From assembly GCF_027359415.1 (NCBI RefSeq), contig NZ_CP114780.1:1324764-1388763 (forward strand): a stretch of DNA of 64,000 bases. Reading direction: 5' to 3'. The notes under the pieces were generated by a model. It saw only the letters and a list, made by a program, of their open reading frames with translations. It searched no databases and was not told where the DNA came from. Every line of letters starts with the position of its first letter. Position 1 is the first letter of the stretch. Source of the stretch: Prochlorococcus marinus str. MIT 0918. Lineage in GTDB: Bacteria > Cyanobacteriota > Cyanobacteriia > PCC-6307 > Cyanobiaceae. The position numbers were made by a program, and so were the translations under genes. This document shows, one piece after another, positions 18,659 through 28,029 of this stretch.

Positions 18659-18691
18659 AAGCATCTGTGCATCTATCGTATAAAGATGCTT
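18659..18691. promoter_or_regulatory. Inverted repeat between yggT and psbX
   Basis: AAGCATC (18659-18665) and GATGCTT (18685-18691) form a 7-bp stem around a 19-base loop that contains GTATAAA. It lies in the 85-base divergent intergenic space, so it could be a leader hairpin, an operator or chance. No known motif is matched. Confidence 0.25.
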
Positions 18692-18735
18692 TTACTTCGT
18701 AAGATTATTATGTTTTTGCTTTTATAAGCGCTGTA

Positions 18736-18912
18736 ATGGCTTTTATTTTGTCAAATCTAATTTTCGGTGCTTCTGTCTCAAGTCAGGCTGCGACTAACTC
18801 AGCTGTAGGCATGATTGGCAGCTTTTTAGCTGCTGGTGCCTTGATTGTTGTTCCTGCTGCATTTGCTTTGCTTTGGGTTTCTCAGAAAGATCAACTTCAA
18901 CGAAATAGGTAA
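18736..18912 (+). CDS. psbX: Photosystem II reaction centre protein X
   Basis: A 58-aa frame from ATG 18736 to TAA 18912. The C-terminal 35 residues fit PsbX: a single membrane helix ([21 protein letters not shown]) followed by a Lys/Asp/Gln-rich stromal tail KDQLQR, as in other cyanobacterial PsbX proteins. The N-terminal 20 residues are an extension relative to Synechocystis PsbX and could be a targeting segment. PsbX stabilises the QB/PQ region of photosystem II in the thylakoid. It is followed by ycf66, the usual neighbour in picocyanobacteria. Confidence 0.85.
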   Translation: MAFILSNLIFGASVSSQAATNSAVGMIGSFLAAGALIVVPAAFALLWVSQKDQLQRNR

Positions 18913-19007
18913 AGGCTAGGGCTAGGCAATTCCTGCTTATTTCTTAGACTGAAAACAAGTGACGTAGTTTTCTATTTCACTTATGGATTTTTTCGTGGAG
19001 TTTTACT

Positions 19008-20051
19008 TTGGTCAATGCCAGTCTGAATTGGGCCAGCATTGTAGGGATTGCCTTGGCCATATGTGGCGGAGGCCTTTATTTCTTACGATCCTTTAAGCCA
19101 GCACTTGCTCGCGATTACGATGTTTTTTTTGCAGCAATTGGTTTGCTGTGTGGAGGCATATTGTTTTTCCAGGGATGGCGATTAGATCCCATTCTGCAAT
19201 TTGGACAATTTTTGTTAGCTGGCACTACAGTTTTCTTTGCTTATGAGAGTGTTCGCCTTCGAGGAATTGCTACTGATCAAGCTAGGAGATCATCCTATTT
19301 TGATGATGAATTGGATTCTAACCCTATTCCCAATTCAGGATTTAGATCTAGAAGAGGCGACGATTTTGAACAATTTCAGGAAGAGCCCATAAATCGTCGT
19401 TTCTCAGGTAGAGATGAACAAGATTATGAGGAAGAAGAAGAAGATTTTTATCGGTCTAGAAGAACTGCTAGACCAGCAATTCCTGAACAGGCTGCTAGCA
19501 GAAGAATGAGATCTCAGAGGGATTCTATGAGAGATGATGGAATTGCTTCTAGACGCATGGCCAGATTTCAAAATGATAAAACTGAGGACGAGATTGGAAG
19601 CCGATCGACCTTTGGTGAGCGCAGAACAGTTCGTCAAGAAGGTAAACGAGGAAGTAGGCCTCGAGCTAATACTCAAACTTCAAGACCCAGAAATGATTCA
19701 TCACAATCTCCTAAAGGCATTAGAAGAAATGAAGGTATGAGAAGAAATGAAGGTATTAGAAGAAATGAAGGTATTAGAAGAAATGAAGGTATGAGAAGAA
19801 ATGAAAGAGATTTTAAATCAACTGCAGATAGATATTCTGCTCCTAAAGGAAACCCTATTTCTGATAAAGCTGAAGATGCTGCGTTTTCTTCTCCTAACTC
19901 TCCATCATTACGCAGACGAAGTGTTCAGAGTGATAGTTCAGACAAGTTTAAATCTAATCAAAATATTCAACGCTCAGGGAGACCTTCTTCTAATTCGAAT
20001 ACAAGGCAACGTTCTAGACCACGAGATAACTCTTCAAGGTTTGATGATTAG
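19008..20051 (+). CDS. ycf66: Ycf66 family protein with long Arg-rich tail
   Basis: 347 aa starting at TTG 19008 with a GGAG sequence just upstream. The first 90 residues hold three hydrophobic segments (IVGIALAICGGGLYFL, FFAAIGLLCGGILFF, FGQFLLAGTTVFFAYESVRLRG) matching Ycf66, a thylakoid-associated protein of cyanobacteria and chloroplasts. The remaining roughly 250 residues are disordered and rich in Arg, Ser, Asp and Asn, with an acidic EEEEED patch near 142 and five IRRNEG-type hexapeptide repeats. The tail's base use is repetitive. psbX lies directly upstream. Function beyond the membrane part is unknown. Confidence 0.85.
   Translation: MVNASLNWASIVGIALAICGGGLYFLRSFKPALARDYDVFFAAIGLLCGGILFFQGWRLDPILQFGQFLLAGTTVFFAYESVRLRGIATDQARRSSYFDDELDSNPIPNSGFRSRRGDDFEQFQEEPINRRFSGRDEQDYEEEEEDFYRSRRTARPAIPEQAASRRMRSQRDSMRDDGIASRRMARFQNDKTEDEIGSRSTFGERRTVRQEGKRGSRPRANTQTSRPRNDSSQSPKGIRRNEGMRRNEGIRRNEGIRRNEGMRRNERDFKSTADRYSAPKGNPISDKAEDAAFSSPNSPSLRRRSVQSDSSDKFKSNQNIQRSGRPSSNSNTRQRSRPRDNSSRFDD
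19719..19808 (+). repeat. Five 18-bp tandem repeats inside ycf66
   Basis: Units of ATTAGAAGAAATGAAGGT start at 19719, 19737, 19755, 19773 and 19791. Variants are ATT/ATG at the first codon, and the last unit ends AAAGA. They encode (I/M)RRNEG repeats in frame, so copy-number change would not shift the reading frame. Confidence 0.97.
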
Positions 20052-20080
20052 AAAGCTTATTCACCTTAAGCAAACTTCAA

Positions 20081-20329
20081 TTAAGGAATTAATCCAGCCC
20101 AATGGAGAAAGCCTGAATGACTAAAAGTTTCTATTAGCAAAATTGCTGTGAAACCAATCATTGCAAAACGACCATTAACTCTTTCTGCATATCCACTCCA
20201 ACCAAATGAAGGAATATCTGTAGTAGTTGCACTAGGCGTTTCGTTAATCTTCTTATTGCGCTCAATTTTTTCTTGAGCATTTTTGTTGGAAGATTCCACT
20301 TGTGATAATTCTGAATTGTTGGATGTCAT
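20081..20329 (-). CDS. hli: High-light-inducible (one-helix chlorophyll-binding) protein
   Basis: Chosen start ATG 20329 gives 82 aa; a GTG or earlier start at 20392 would overlap the upstream ABC gene. The C-terminal 42 residues carry the chlorophyll a/b-binding motif ERVNGRFAMIGF in a single membrane helix. HLIPs bind pigments and protect photosystems under high light or nutrient stress in the thylakoid. The N-terminal 40 residues are polar and longer than in the shortest HLIPs. It lies behind the ABCD-type transporter on the same strand with an 11-base gap, so the two probably share a transcript. Confidence 0.88.
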   Translation of the reverse strand: MTSNNSELSQVESSNKNAQEKIERNKKINETPSATTTDIPSFGWSGYAERVNGRFAMIGFTAILLIETFSHSGFLHWAGLIP

Positions 20330-20339
20330 AAAAGGGAAA

Positions 20340-22328
20340 TTACTCTCTATTGAACTCGTAGTTGGATGATGAATTGAGACTCCATGAACCATCTCCTGAT
20401 AGCTTCAGGATTGATTCGTGAAAGTCGATTAGTGTTGGCCTATGCCCAACACTAATGACAGCAAGATCTCTTTTCTTTAACAAACTATATAAGTGCTCTT
20501 CTGTATTTATATCTAAAGCACTAGTTGCTTCATCTAAAACTGCAAATCTTGGAGAATTTAAAAGTAATCTACCAAATGCCAATCTTTGTTGTTCCCCTAG
20601 CGAGAGGATTCTTGGCCAATCTTGCTTAATAGTTAGATCAGGATAACGCTTGATTAGTGAGGAAAGATTGACTTCATTGAGAACTGATTTAAGTTGCTCA
20701 TCACTAAATTTATCTTGATCAGTTGGATAACAAAGTTGCTCCCTTAATGAGCCTAAAATCATATAAGGTTTTTGAGGAATAAATAAAAGATCACCTGTTT
20801 TTGGCCGTTCAACTGTCCCATTAGCAGGCTGCCATAAGCCACTAATCATTCTCAAAAGAGATGTTTTTCCACAACCTGAAGGCCCTACAACTAATAAGCT
20901 ATCATTTTGATTAATACTTAAACTTAAATCATTAATTATTGGTTTATTATTACCAGGTGGATAAAGGTTTGCATTTTTAATTAAGATTGATTGATTTGAT
21001 AAGTATGAATTTTTAAAAGGTTCTTCAGTTTTTTTACTAATGGTTTCAACTTGTGATTGAAATCCTTCTAATCTGCTAATGCCAGCAGTGAATTTAGCTA
21101 ATTCTTCAATTTGATTAACAACAAAGAATAAAGATCCTTCTACCATGCTGAAAGCAAAACTTGCTTGAATGAATCTTCCATAATCAATTTCACCTGCAAA
21201 ATAAGGGATTGCCATAATTAAATAAGGAAAGAAATTACCCGCATAATTAATGGATCTTCTCATTACATCAATAATTACTCTCCATATAATCAGAAGATTA
21301 AAGTTCTCAACGACTTCATTAAGCCTTCTGTTGGTCTCAGCTTTCTCAGGTTCTTCTCCAGAATAAAAAGCAATTGATTCAGCGTTATCTCTAATATGAA
21401 CTAAACCATATCTAAAATCAGCTTCGAATCTAAGTTGATCAAAATCAATTCTTACTAAATTCTTCCCTGCGATAATTAATACACTTGTTGCAAAAGCTGC
21501 ATATCCAAAAAGAGATAAGGTAAGTGTTTTACTTATAGTCCATAAGATAATTATATTAAGTGAGAAAGTAAGAAAAGCATCGAAGATACCTAATGTGAAA
21601 GACAAACTTTGACCTGTAAATGCTTTAGTATCATCTGTAATTCTTTGATCTGGATTGTCTACATCCGTTGCTTCTTCATCATTTGGATTGAGAATATAAT
21701 AGGCTTTATTTTTCATATAATCTGATATCAGACTGTTGGAAAGCCATTCTCTCCAAATAATGCCAAGTTTATAAGTAAAAAATATTTGAGAGACCCGAAT
21801 GGGTAATGCTATAGCAAAGCAACAAGCATAGATTCCTAAAATTCTATAAAATCCTGTCTCTTGTTTTTCTACTAAAGCATTTGTTAAATCTCTAGCTATA
21901 AAACCAATACCAGCATTTATTCCATTTACAGCTAAAAGCATTAATACAATTACACCTAATAGAACCCAATGAACCCATCTTTTATTTCTTAATTGATGTC
22001 TAAAGTTGAAAAAATTTAAGCTTCCAATAAGAAAGATCCCTATAAAGAAAACCCCCCACCAACTTTCCCATATAAATTCAACTGTTCCAACGACTCCTCC
22101 AAAATATTTTTCTAACAGAATGGGTTGTAGTCTTTCAAAGATTTGTATTAAAGTAGTTAAAAAAAACAGTACTAGGCCACCCACACAAAATAGTAATGAA
22201 ATTAGAAGCCATATAAAATTCCATCCACTGCTTTGTTCAAGTGGTAGAAAAAAAGGCTGAGCTAATTTTCTTAAACTTGTTAGCTGATCTTGAAACCTTT
22301 TATTATTAGCAATAGTTTTTTCATTCAT
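20340..22328 (-). CDS. ABCD/SbmA-type ABC transporter, fused membrane and ATPase domains
   Basis: 662 aa. The N-terminal half has about six membrane segments (first near residues 38-65) and matches the ABC_membrane_2 domain of ABCD, YddA and BacA-related proteins. The C-terminal half has Walker A GPSGCGKTS, the signature LSLGEQQRLAFGR, and Walker B FAVLDEATSALD. The signature Gly-Glu variant (LSLGE rather than LSGGQ) is characteristic of this subfamily. Substrate is unknown; related proteins move peptides, fatty acyl compounds or cobalamin. Co-directional with the HLIP gene. The family member next to an HLIP is a recurring picocyanobacterial arrangement, as I recall it. Confidence 0.85.
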   Translation of the reverse strand: MNEKTIANNKRFQDQLTSLRKLAQPFFLPLEQSSGWNFIWLLISLLFCVGGLVLFFLTTLIQIFERLQPILLEKYFGGVVGTVEFIWESWWGVFFIGIFLIGSLNFFNFRHQLRNKRWVHWVLLGVIVLMLLAVNGINAGIGFIARDLTNALVEKQETGFYRILGIYACCFAIALPIRVSQIFFTYKLGIIWREWLSNSLISDYMKNKAYYILNPNDEEATDVDNPDQRITDDTKAFTGQSLSFTLGIFDAFLTFSLNIIILWTISKTLTLSLFGYAAFATSVLIIAGKNLVRIDFDQLRFEADFRYGLVHIRDNAESIAFYSGEEPEKAETNRRLNEVVENFNLLIIWRVIIDVMRRSINYAGNFFPYLIMAIPYFAGEIDYGRFIQASFAFSMVEGSLFFVVNQIEELAKFTAGISRLEGFQSQVETISKKTEEPFKNSYLSNQSILIKNANLYPPGNNKPIINDLSLSINQNDSLLVVGPSGCGKTSLLRMISGLWQPANGTVERPKTGDLLFIPQKPYMILGSLREQLCYPTDQDKFSDEQLKSVLNEVNLSSLIKRYPDLTIKQDWPRILSLGEQQRLAFGRLLLNSPRFAVLDEATSALDINTEEHLYSLLKKRDLAVISVGHRPTLIDFHESILKLSGDGSWSLNSSSNYEFNRE

Positions 22329-22461
22329 AGCAATACCATAAGCTTTTATTTATGCAAAAATACAATAGATCCAATTATATTGTTAATAGCCAGATTAATC
22401 TGAAAAAGCTTCAAATTCTCATCAAATTCTCTGATCATTAGTTTATTTTGTAACGCTAGAA

Positions 22462-22803
22462 TTATCCAGGAGGCCAAGTTAATTTTCTTCCTCCAATTAC
22501 ATGTATATGCAAGTGAAAGACGGTTTGACCAGCTTCAGAACCTGTATTAATAATTGTTCGCCAATCTTTTAAACCTTCTTGTTGAGCTATTTGTGCAGAA
22601 ACTAGCAGTAAATGACCAAGCATTTCTTTGTCTTCCACTTCTGCATCCTTAATACTCTTTAGAGGCTTTCTAGGGATAATTAGTATATGAACAGGTGCTT
22701 GTGGTTGAATATCGCGAAATGCTAGGCATTGTTCATCGCTATAAACCTCATCACAAGGTATTTCTCCTTTGATAATTTGGCTGAAAACTGTTTCTTGGGT
22801 CAT
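22462..22803 (-). CDS. Histidine triad (HIT) nucleotide-binding protein, HinT type
   Basis: 113 aa, ATG start. The His triad HLHIHVIGG lies near the C-terminus, and the N-terminus ETVFSQIIKGEIPCDEVY is the standard HinT opening. These are purine nucleoside phosphoramidases acting on AMP-lysine or adenylated products; the physiological role in cyanobacteria is unsettled. Flanked by 130-150 bases on each side, so probably transcribed alone. Confidence 0.92.
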   Translation of the reverse strand: MTQETVFSQIIKGEIPCDEVYSDEQCLAFRDIQPQAPVHILIIPRKPLKSIKDAEVEDKEMLGHLLLVSAQIAQQEGLKDWRTIINTGSEAGQTVFHLHIHVIGGRKLTWPPG

Positions 22804-22952
22804 AATTGAATGTTGCTTTTCTTTCTAAGATTCTAACGTGAATAGTGATTAATTAACTTTGTAATTAAGAACCATATTTGTTAATTTTAATTATTAAAAA
22901 TTTTCATTATGAAATTATTAATAGCCATTTAAATCATTCAAACTAGTTTATT

Positions 22953-23558
22953 TTATGTTATTGCTAAAACATCTTTTTCATTAAATCCATTTTCTTTCAG
23001 TTCTTGTTTAAGGTCTTGACTATTAGTAACTCTATCAACAAAAAGTACACCGTTTAAATGGTCCATTTCATGTTGAATACATCTTGATAATAGGCCGTCC
23101 GTATTTAGTTTTTTTGGCCGCCCCATTTCATCCCTGTAATTCACTTTTATTGATGAAGGCCTAATAACATTTAAATATACTCCTGGAATACTTAAACAAC
23201 CTTCCTCATAAGTATCTATTGATGCGCTAAAATCGGTTATTTCAGGATTAATGAATACCATTGGAGGAGAAGTTGAGTCTTCAATGTCTAAATCAATAAC
23301 TAATAATTGCTGTTGAATTCCTATTTGAGGTGCAGCAAGCCCAATACCTTTGGCAGAATACATGCTATGTAGCATTTTTTTTACCAATTCTCTAACGCTT
23401 GAGTCTACTTTGCTAATTCGCTGAGCATTTTGCCGAAGGGCAGAATTTCCAAGAGTGTGGATTTGCAGTTCAGGTTTATCTATTGGCTTCTTTGATATAG
23501 CAAGAGAAGTCCTCTTCTTTTCAGCATTAATAGCAAGTTGTGTAAAACTTCTAGCCAA
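22953..23558 (-). CDS. def: Peptide deformylase
   Basis: Removes the N-formyl group from nascent proteins. All three conserved motifs are present: GIGLAAPQIG, EGCLSIPG (metal Cys) and QHEMDHLNG (two metal His plus catalytic Glu). 201 aa with an extra N-terminal stretch of about 25 residues and, visibly, a TTG start at 23558. The gene diverges from the S9 peptidase gene by 61 bases. Confidence 0.95.
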   Translation of the reverse strand: MARSFTQLAINAEKKRTSLAISKKPIDKPELQIHTLGNSALRQNAQRISKVDSSVRELVKKMLHSMYSAKGIGLAAPQIGIQQQLLVIDLDIEDSTSPPMVFINPEITDFSASIDTYEEGCLSIPGVYLNVIRPSSIKVNYRDEMGRPKKLNTDGLLSRCIQHEMDHLNGVLFVDRVTNSQDLKQELKENGFNEKDVLAIT

Positions 23559-23619
23559 GGAGGATTGATTTCAAGATGATTTATTTTACCTATTTTAGGA
23601 ACTATTAGAAAATTTTCGT

Positions 23620-25581
23620 ATGACATTCAGAGATAAACAAGTTTCTAACAGTGAAATAATTCACAATCATCCATTAAATGCTGCAAGTGTGGTTAGTTGT
23701 TCTCCAAAGCCTAAAGAACCTAAAATTTTAGGTAAATGGGTAGTTTGGCAAGAGCAAAGAACTAATGACTCAGGTCGAACAACAGTTCTCGCAAGACCTT
23801 GGGGTCAACTTGGCGTTACCCCGCAAGAGTTAACACCTTCTCCTTGGAATATAAGAAGTCGAGTTCATGGCTATGGTGGTGGTGCTTTGGCAGCTGCCTG
23901 TTATTTAGATAGGTTGCTTTTAGTTTGGGTAGAAGATTCTACTGGGTGTTTATGGTCACAAATATGGGAAGGAATTAATGATATCTCTCCATTTAATGAC
24001 TCTCAATTAATTCCGATTAATGAGCCATTATGTATTTCAAAAAAAGATCAATCATTCTTTGGAGATGGTTTAATTGATCTAAAAAGGATGCTTTGGTTAG
24101 GGTTGATGGAAAGAGAAGGAAGAGATTATTTAGTGACTTTATCTTTGGAAAAAGAATTTCAGAATCCAAGAATTATATATGAAGCATTGGGATTTTTAGG
24201 ATATCCAAAGTTAAGTCCTGACAACATGCAATTAGCATGGGTGGAGTGGAAAGAACCTTTTATGCCTTGGGATCAAAGTGATCTGATGGCAGCTTCTTTA
24301 TCAAAGTCAGGAGATTTTAATTTAATCAAATCATTGATTAAAAGTTCATCTTCAAATCCCTTATCAGTTTTTCAACCAATTTGGTTGGATAATTATCATT
24401 TATTAGTCTCTGATGATAGTAATGGATGGTGGAATCTAAAGTTATTAAAGGTAGATATTATTAATGAATTAATTGAGAAATACAAAAAGACTTGGGATGT
24501 AAAAGCTGAAACTGCTATGCCTCAATGGGTTGCAGGAATGTCGACAATATCTTGTTCTGATGGTCTAATTTTAGCTTTAAGTTGTAAGGAATCTCAATGG
24601 AATCTTAATTTTATGCAGCCAAACGGAACTGTTGAAAAAATTAATTTACCTTTTGATGATCTTGCATATTTGGATGTTAATCAAGGTAGGGGAGTTATGG
24701 TTGCTAGTAATTCTTTCCAAGAACCGATTATTTTGGAAGTTGATTTAACTAATAAGAATTGGAATCATCAATTAAAAAGTAGACCTATAGCTTTAGTGGA
24801 TAATCAAATTAGTGTAGGAGAATCTATTTGGTTTAAAGGTTATAACTCAAAATTGACTCATGCTTGGTTTTATCCACCATCTCGAGAGATTTCTGAAAAG
24901 AAACCGCTATTACTTAAAATTCATAGTGGTCCCACAGCAATGGCCTCTAGAGGGTTAAATTTATCTATTCAATTTTGGACTTCTAGAGGCTGGTCAGTTT
25001 TAGATGTAAATTATGGAGGATCCACTGGATTTGGGAGATGTTATCGTGATCGTCTAAAAGCAGAATGGGGTAGAACAGATGTTTTTGATTGTTATTTAGC
25101 AACGATGGAACTCATACGTTTAGGTAAAGTAGATAAAGAATATATTGCGATTGAAGGTTCTAGCGCAGGAGGTTTTACAGCTTTAAGTTGTTTATCCTTG
25201 TTCCCTATTTTCAAAGCAGCTTCATGTAAATACCCTGTTAGTGATTTATTAGCCATGCAAAAATCAACCCATCGCTTTGAGGAGAATTATTTAGATTATT
25301 TATTAGGTACTTTTTCAGTCAATAATAAGGAATACAAAAGTCGTTCTCCAATTAATAATATTGATCAAATTAATAGTCCAGTTATTATCTTCCATGGTTT
25401 AGAAGATAAGGTTATTCAATTAGATCAGATAACTAATTTTTCTCTTAAGCTAAAAAGAAAAAGTGTTCCTGTTGAACTTCATACTTTTCCAAACGAAGGA
25501 CATGGTTTTAAAGAAGCATCTAGTAATATTAAGGTTCTAACTCTTACTGAAAAATTCTTTGTTAATCATTTAGGAATTTAA
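23620..25581 (+). CDS. S9 family prolyl oligopeptidase-like peptidase
   Basis: 653 aa. An N-terminal beta-propeller-like region (about 1-390, with YPKLSPDNMQLAWVEW-type repeats) is followed by an alpha/beta-hydrolase domain. The nucleophile is in GSSAGG (about residue 520), the Asp in FHGLEDKVIQ and the His in NEGHGF near the end. This is the dipeptidyl-peptidase/acylaminoacyl-peptidase layout. No signal peptide is evident, so it is probably cytoplasmic, working on small peptides. Its stop overlaps that of sufS by four bases (convergent). Confidence 0.9.
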   Translation: MTFRDKQVSNSEIIHNHPLNAASVVSCSPKPKEPKILGKWVVWQEQRTNDSGRTTVLARPWGQLGVTPQELTPSPWNIRSRVHGYGGGALAAACYLDRLLLVWVEDSTGCLWSQIWEGINDISPFNDSQLIPINEPLCISKKDQSFFGDGLIDLKRMLWLGLMEREGRDYLVTLSLEKEFQNPRIIYEALGFLGYPKLSPDNMQLAWVEWKEPFMPWDQSDLMAASLSKSGDFNLIKSLIKSSSSNPLSVFQPIWLDNYHLLVSDDSNGWWNLKLLKVDIINELIEKYKKTWDVKAETAMPQWVAGMSTISCSDGLILALSCKESQWNLNFMQPNGTVEKINLPFDDLAYLDVNQGRGVMVASNSFQEPIILEVDLTNKNWNHQLKSRPIALVDNQISVGESIWFKGYNSKLTHAWFYPPSREISEKKPLLLKIHSGPTAMASRGLNLSIQFWTSRGWSVLDVNYGGSTGFGRCYRDRLKAEWGRTDVFDCYLATMELIRLGKVDKEYIAIEGSSAGGFTALSCLSLFPIFKAASCKYPVSDLLAMQKSTHRFEENYLDYLLGTFSVNNKEYKSRSPINNIDQINSPVIIFHGLEDKVIQLDQITNFSLKLKRKSVPVELHTFPNEGHGFKEASSNIKVLTLTEKFFVNHLGI

Positions 25582-26831
25582 GAATGTTTTCTTAACAATG
25601 AAATCGAATTAACAAGTTCTTTAGAAAATAAATCTATTTCTTTTTTCGTTGTTGTAAAGCTAAGACTAGCACGAGCAGATGAATTTAAACCATAATATTT
25701 ATGCAGAGGTTGGCAACAGTGGTGTCCACTTCTAATACAAATATTATTAAGATCTAGCAACTCAGATAAATCATTTGAATGTATACCATCTATAGAAAAA
25801 GTTACTAATGAGCCTCTATTTTCTTGTTGAATTGGTGATGGACCTAAAATTTTAATACCCTCGATTTTTTCCAACTTGTTAAAAAGATATTCAGTTAGTT
25901 CTTTTTCATAAGCACTAATATTCTTTAAACCTATGTTTTGAAGATACTTAATAGCTTCGCCCATTGCAATTGCTTCTCCAATCGCCGGTGTCCCTGCTTC
26001 AAATTTAAATGGTAAGTCTGCCCAGTTGCTTTTATAAAGGGAAACATCTTGGATCATTTCTCCACCACCTAGGAAAGGTGGCATTATTTCTAATATTTCT
26101 TCTCGCGCCCACAAGAAACCACAACCAGTTGGGCCACAAATTTTATGGGAAGATCCAGCTAAAAAATCTATATTTAATTCATTGATATTTATTTCTTTAT
26201 GTGCGAGACTTTGACATGCATCAAGTAATACTAATGCTCCTGCACTGTGAGCAATTTCAGTAATTGTTTGAATAGGATTACAGGTTCCTAGTGTATTACT
26301 TATATGAAGTAAACTTACCAGACGAGTTTTTTCATTGATTTTAAGACGTAAATCATTAATATCTAGCTCTCCAGTATCTGTTAGTCCTATATAACTAAGT
26401 TTGCACTTTTTCTTTTCTGCAAGAATTTGCCATGGAACAATATTGCTATGGTGTTCCATTAAAGTAATTAAGATTTCATCGCCTTCTTTTAGTTGTGAGC
26501 TTCCCCAAGAGTTTGCTACTAGATTTATAGCTTCTGTTGCATTACGTGTGAAAATAATTTCTCTATTGGATTTTGCTTGAATGAAGTCAGATGTTATTTG
26601 CCTAGCTTCTTCAAAAGCTTCAGTAGCTTTAGCACTTAATTGATGTGCTCCTCGATGAACATTTGCATTTTCATATTGGTAATAATGTATTAATTTATCA
26701 ATTACTTGTTTTGGCTTTTGACTGGTTGCGGCATGATCTAAATAAATTAAATTTGTCTGTAGATTATTGATATCTGAAAAAAGAGCAAAATCTTTTCTGG
26801 TTATTTCTGCTAAATTATTTTTTTGATTCAT
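25578..26831 (-). CDS. sufS: Cysteine desulfurase SufS
   Basis: 417 aa PLP enzyme that takes sulfur from cysteine for Fe-S clusters. Lys in GSSHKICGPTGCG binds PLP; the active Cys sits in IRSGHHCCQPLHKYYG, the short-loop group II (SufS) form. Last gene of the sufBCDS operon, 13 bases after sufD. Confidence 0.96.
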   Translation of the reverse strand: MNQKNNLAEITRKDFALFSDINNLQTNLIYLDHAATSQKPKQVIDKLIHYYQYENANVHRGAHQLSAKATEAFEEARQITSDFIQAKSNREIIFTRNATEAINLVANSWGSSQLKEGDEILITLMEHHSNIVPWQILAEKKKCKLSYIGLTDTGELDINDLRLKINEKTRLVSLLHISNTLGTCNPIQTITEIAHSAGALVLLDACQSLAHKEININELNIDFLAGSSHKICGPTGCGFLWAREEILEIMPPFLGGGEMIQDVSLYKSNWADLPFKFEAGTPAIGEAIAMGEAIKYLQNIGLKNISAYEKELTEYLFNKLEKIEGIKILGPSPIQQENRGSLVTFSIDGIHSNDLSELLDLNNICIRSGHHCCQPLHKYYGLNSSARASLSFTTTKKEIDLFSKELVNSISLLRKHS

Positions 26832-26844
26832 GTTAATTGTATTG

Positions 26845-28029
26845 CTATAAATTATTATCTAGAAAAGAAAATCTTTCAATTTTAAAAGGAAGATCTTTGA
26901 TGATTTCTTCGCAGAAACCTGTAATTAGTAGTTCCTGTGCTTCATTACATTTAATACCTCTACTTTGTAAATAAAAAAGTTCTTCTTGTTCTAATTGGCT
27001 AACTGTTGCACCATGACTACATTGCACATCATCAGCAATGATTTTCAATTGAGGACTAGTGTCAATTTTAGCTGTTGAGGATAGTAAAAGATTTTTACTT
27101 AATTGTGATGCTTCTGTTTTCTGTGCTATTTCAGGAACGTCAATTAATCCATGAAAAATAGAGTGTGCCCTGTCACTTGAAATAGCCTTTTGTGTTTGAT
27201 TAACAGACCCATTAGGACCATTAAATTTAATAAATGAATAAGTAGATAGTTGTTCACTATTATTGGCAAGTTGTAATCCTTTAATATCACTTTTTGCATT
27301 ACCTTTAATTTGAATTATATGTTCTTCTATGCGACTTAATTGCCAACCTTCTTGAAAACAAGTTAATTTATAACTACTTTTTTCATTTTGCTCAACTGAT
27401 ATTGTTGCTAGTAATTTTGATAAGCTTTTGCCAATAGCAATTACCCTATGATTAACTTTTGCATTTTTTTCAACAAAAATTTCTATTAAGTGACTATGAG
27501 AAGATCCTTTCTCTCCTTCTAAATGTTCTGTAATATCAATGGAAGCTCCTTCTTCGATTATTAATATTATTCTTGATGAACTTAATAATTCTTGCGAATC
27601 TTTGATTATTACTTCCAATGATGACTTTGTACCTTTCTTTATCTTTAGTCCAATTATATTATTTGCCGTAGCTTCATTGATATTCTTGAGAAAATCATGG
27701 TCTGAATTTTCTATTAGAGATTTCTTATTGTATAAGATTTGCTTAATTTCTAGTGGTTCTAACTGTTCAATATTTTGGGGCTTTTGATCTAACTTATTTG
27801 AGATCTCTTGTGAATCTAATTTAATTTCAATGAACTGACCTTGAGGGTTTAAAGGCACATTAAATAGCTCTTTAAGATTTTCTCTATTGGTTAATCTCCA
27901 CCCTTCAAGTTTTTTCTTTGGTAGTCCATGTTTTTTGAGTAAATCTTTAGCTTGATCTTGTATTTGTTTTAAATAACCATCATTATCAGGCAGGGTGTCC
28001 AGCCATATTTCAAACATGTTGGTTTTCAT
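26845..28029 (-). CDS. sufD: Fe-S cluster assembly scaffold subunit SufD
   Basis: 394 aa. The protein shows the SufD beta-helix region (AKVNHRVIAIGK through GRAHSIFHG-like motifs, here SDRAHSIFHGLIDVPEIAQKTEA) and a C-terminal ATVSQLEQEELFYLQSRG motif shared with SufB. Forms the SufBC2D scaffold. ATG overlaps the sufC stop by one base (TAATG), so translation is coupled. Lower sequence conservation than SufB, as usual. Confidence 0.94.
   Translation of the reverse strand: MKTNMFEIWLDTLPDNDGYLKQIQDQAKDLLKKHGLPKKKLEGWRLTNRENLKELFNVPLNPQGQFIEIKLDSQEISNKLDQKPQNIEQLEPLEIKQILYNKKSLIENSDHDFLKNINEATANNIIGLKIKKGTKSSLEVIIKDSQELLSSSRIILIIEEGASIDITEHLEGEKGSSHSHLIEIFVEKNAKVNHRVIAIGKSLSKLLATISVEQNEKSSYKLTCFQEGWQLSRIEEHIIQIKGNAKSDIKGLQLANNSEQLSTYSFIKFNGPNGSVNQTQKAISSDRAHSIFHGLIDVPEIAQKTEASQLSKNLLLSSTAKIDTSPQLKIIADDVQCSHGATVSQLEQEELFYLQSRGIKCNEAQELLITGFCEEIIKDLPFKIERFSFLDNNL

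Noticed and set aside
19404-20124. Several ORFs overlapping the Ycf66 tail in other frames
   Set aside because: Explained by the low-complexity Arg/Ser/Asp-rich coding sequence.
22353-22442. 29-codon ORF upstream of the ABC transporter
   Set aside because: Lys/Asn-rich, composition as expected from A+T-rich non-coding DNA.
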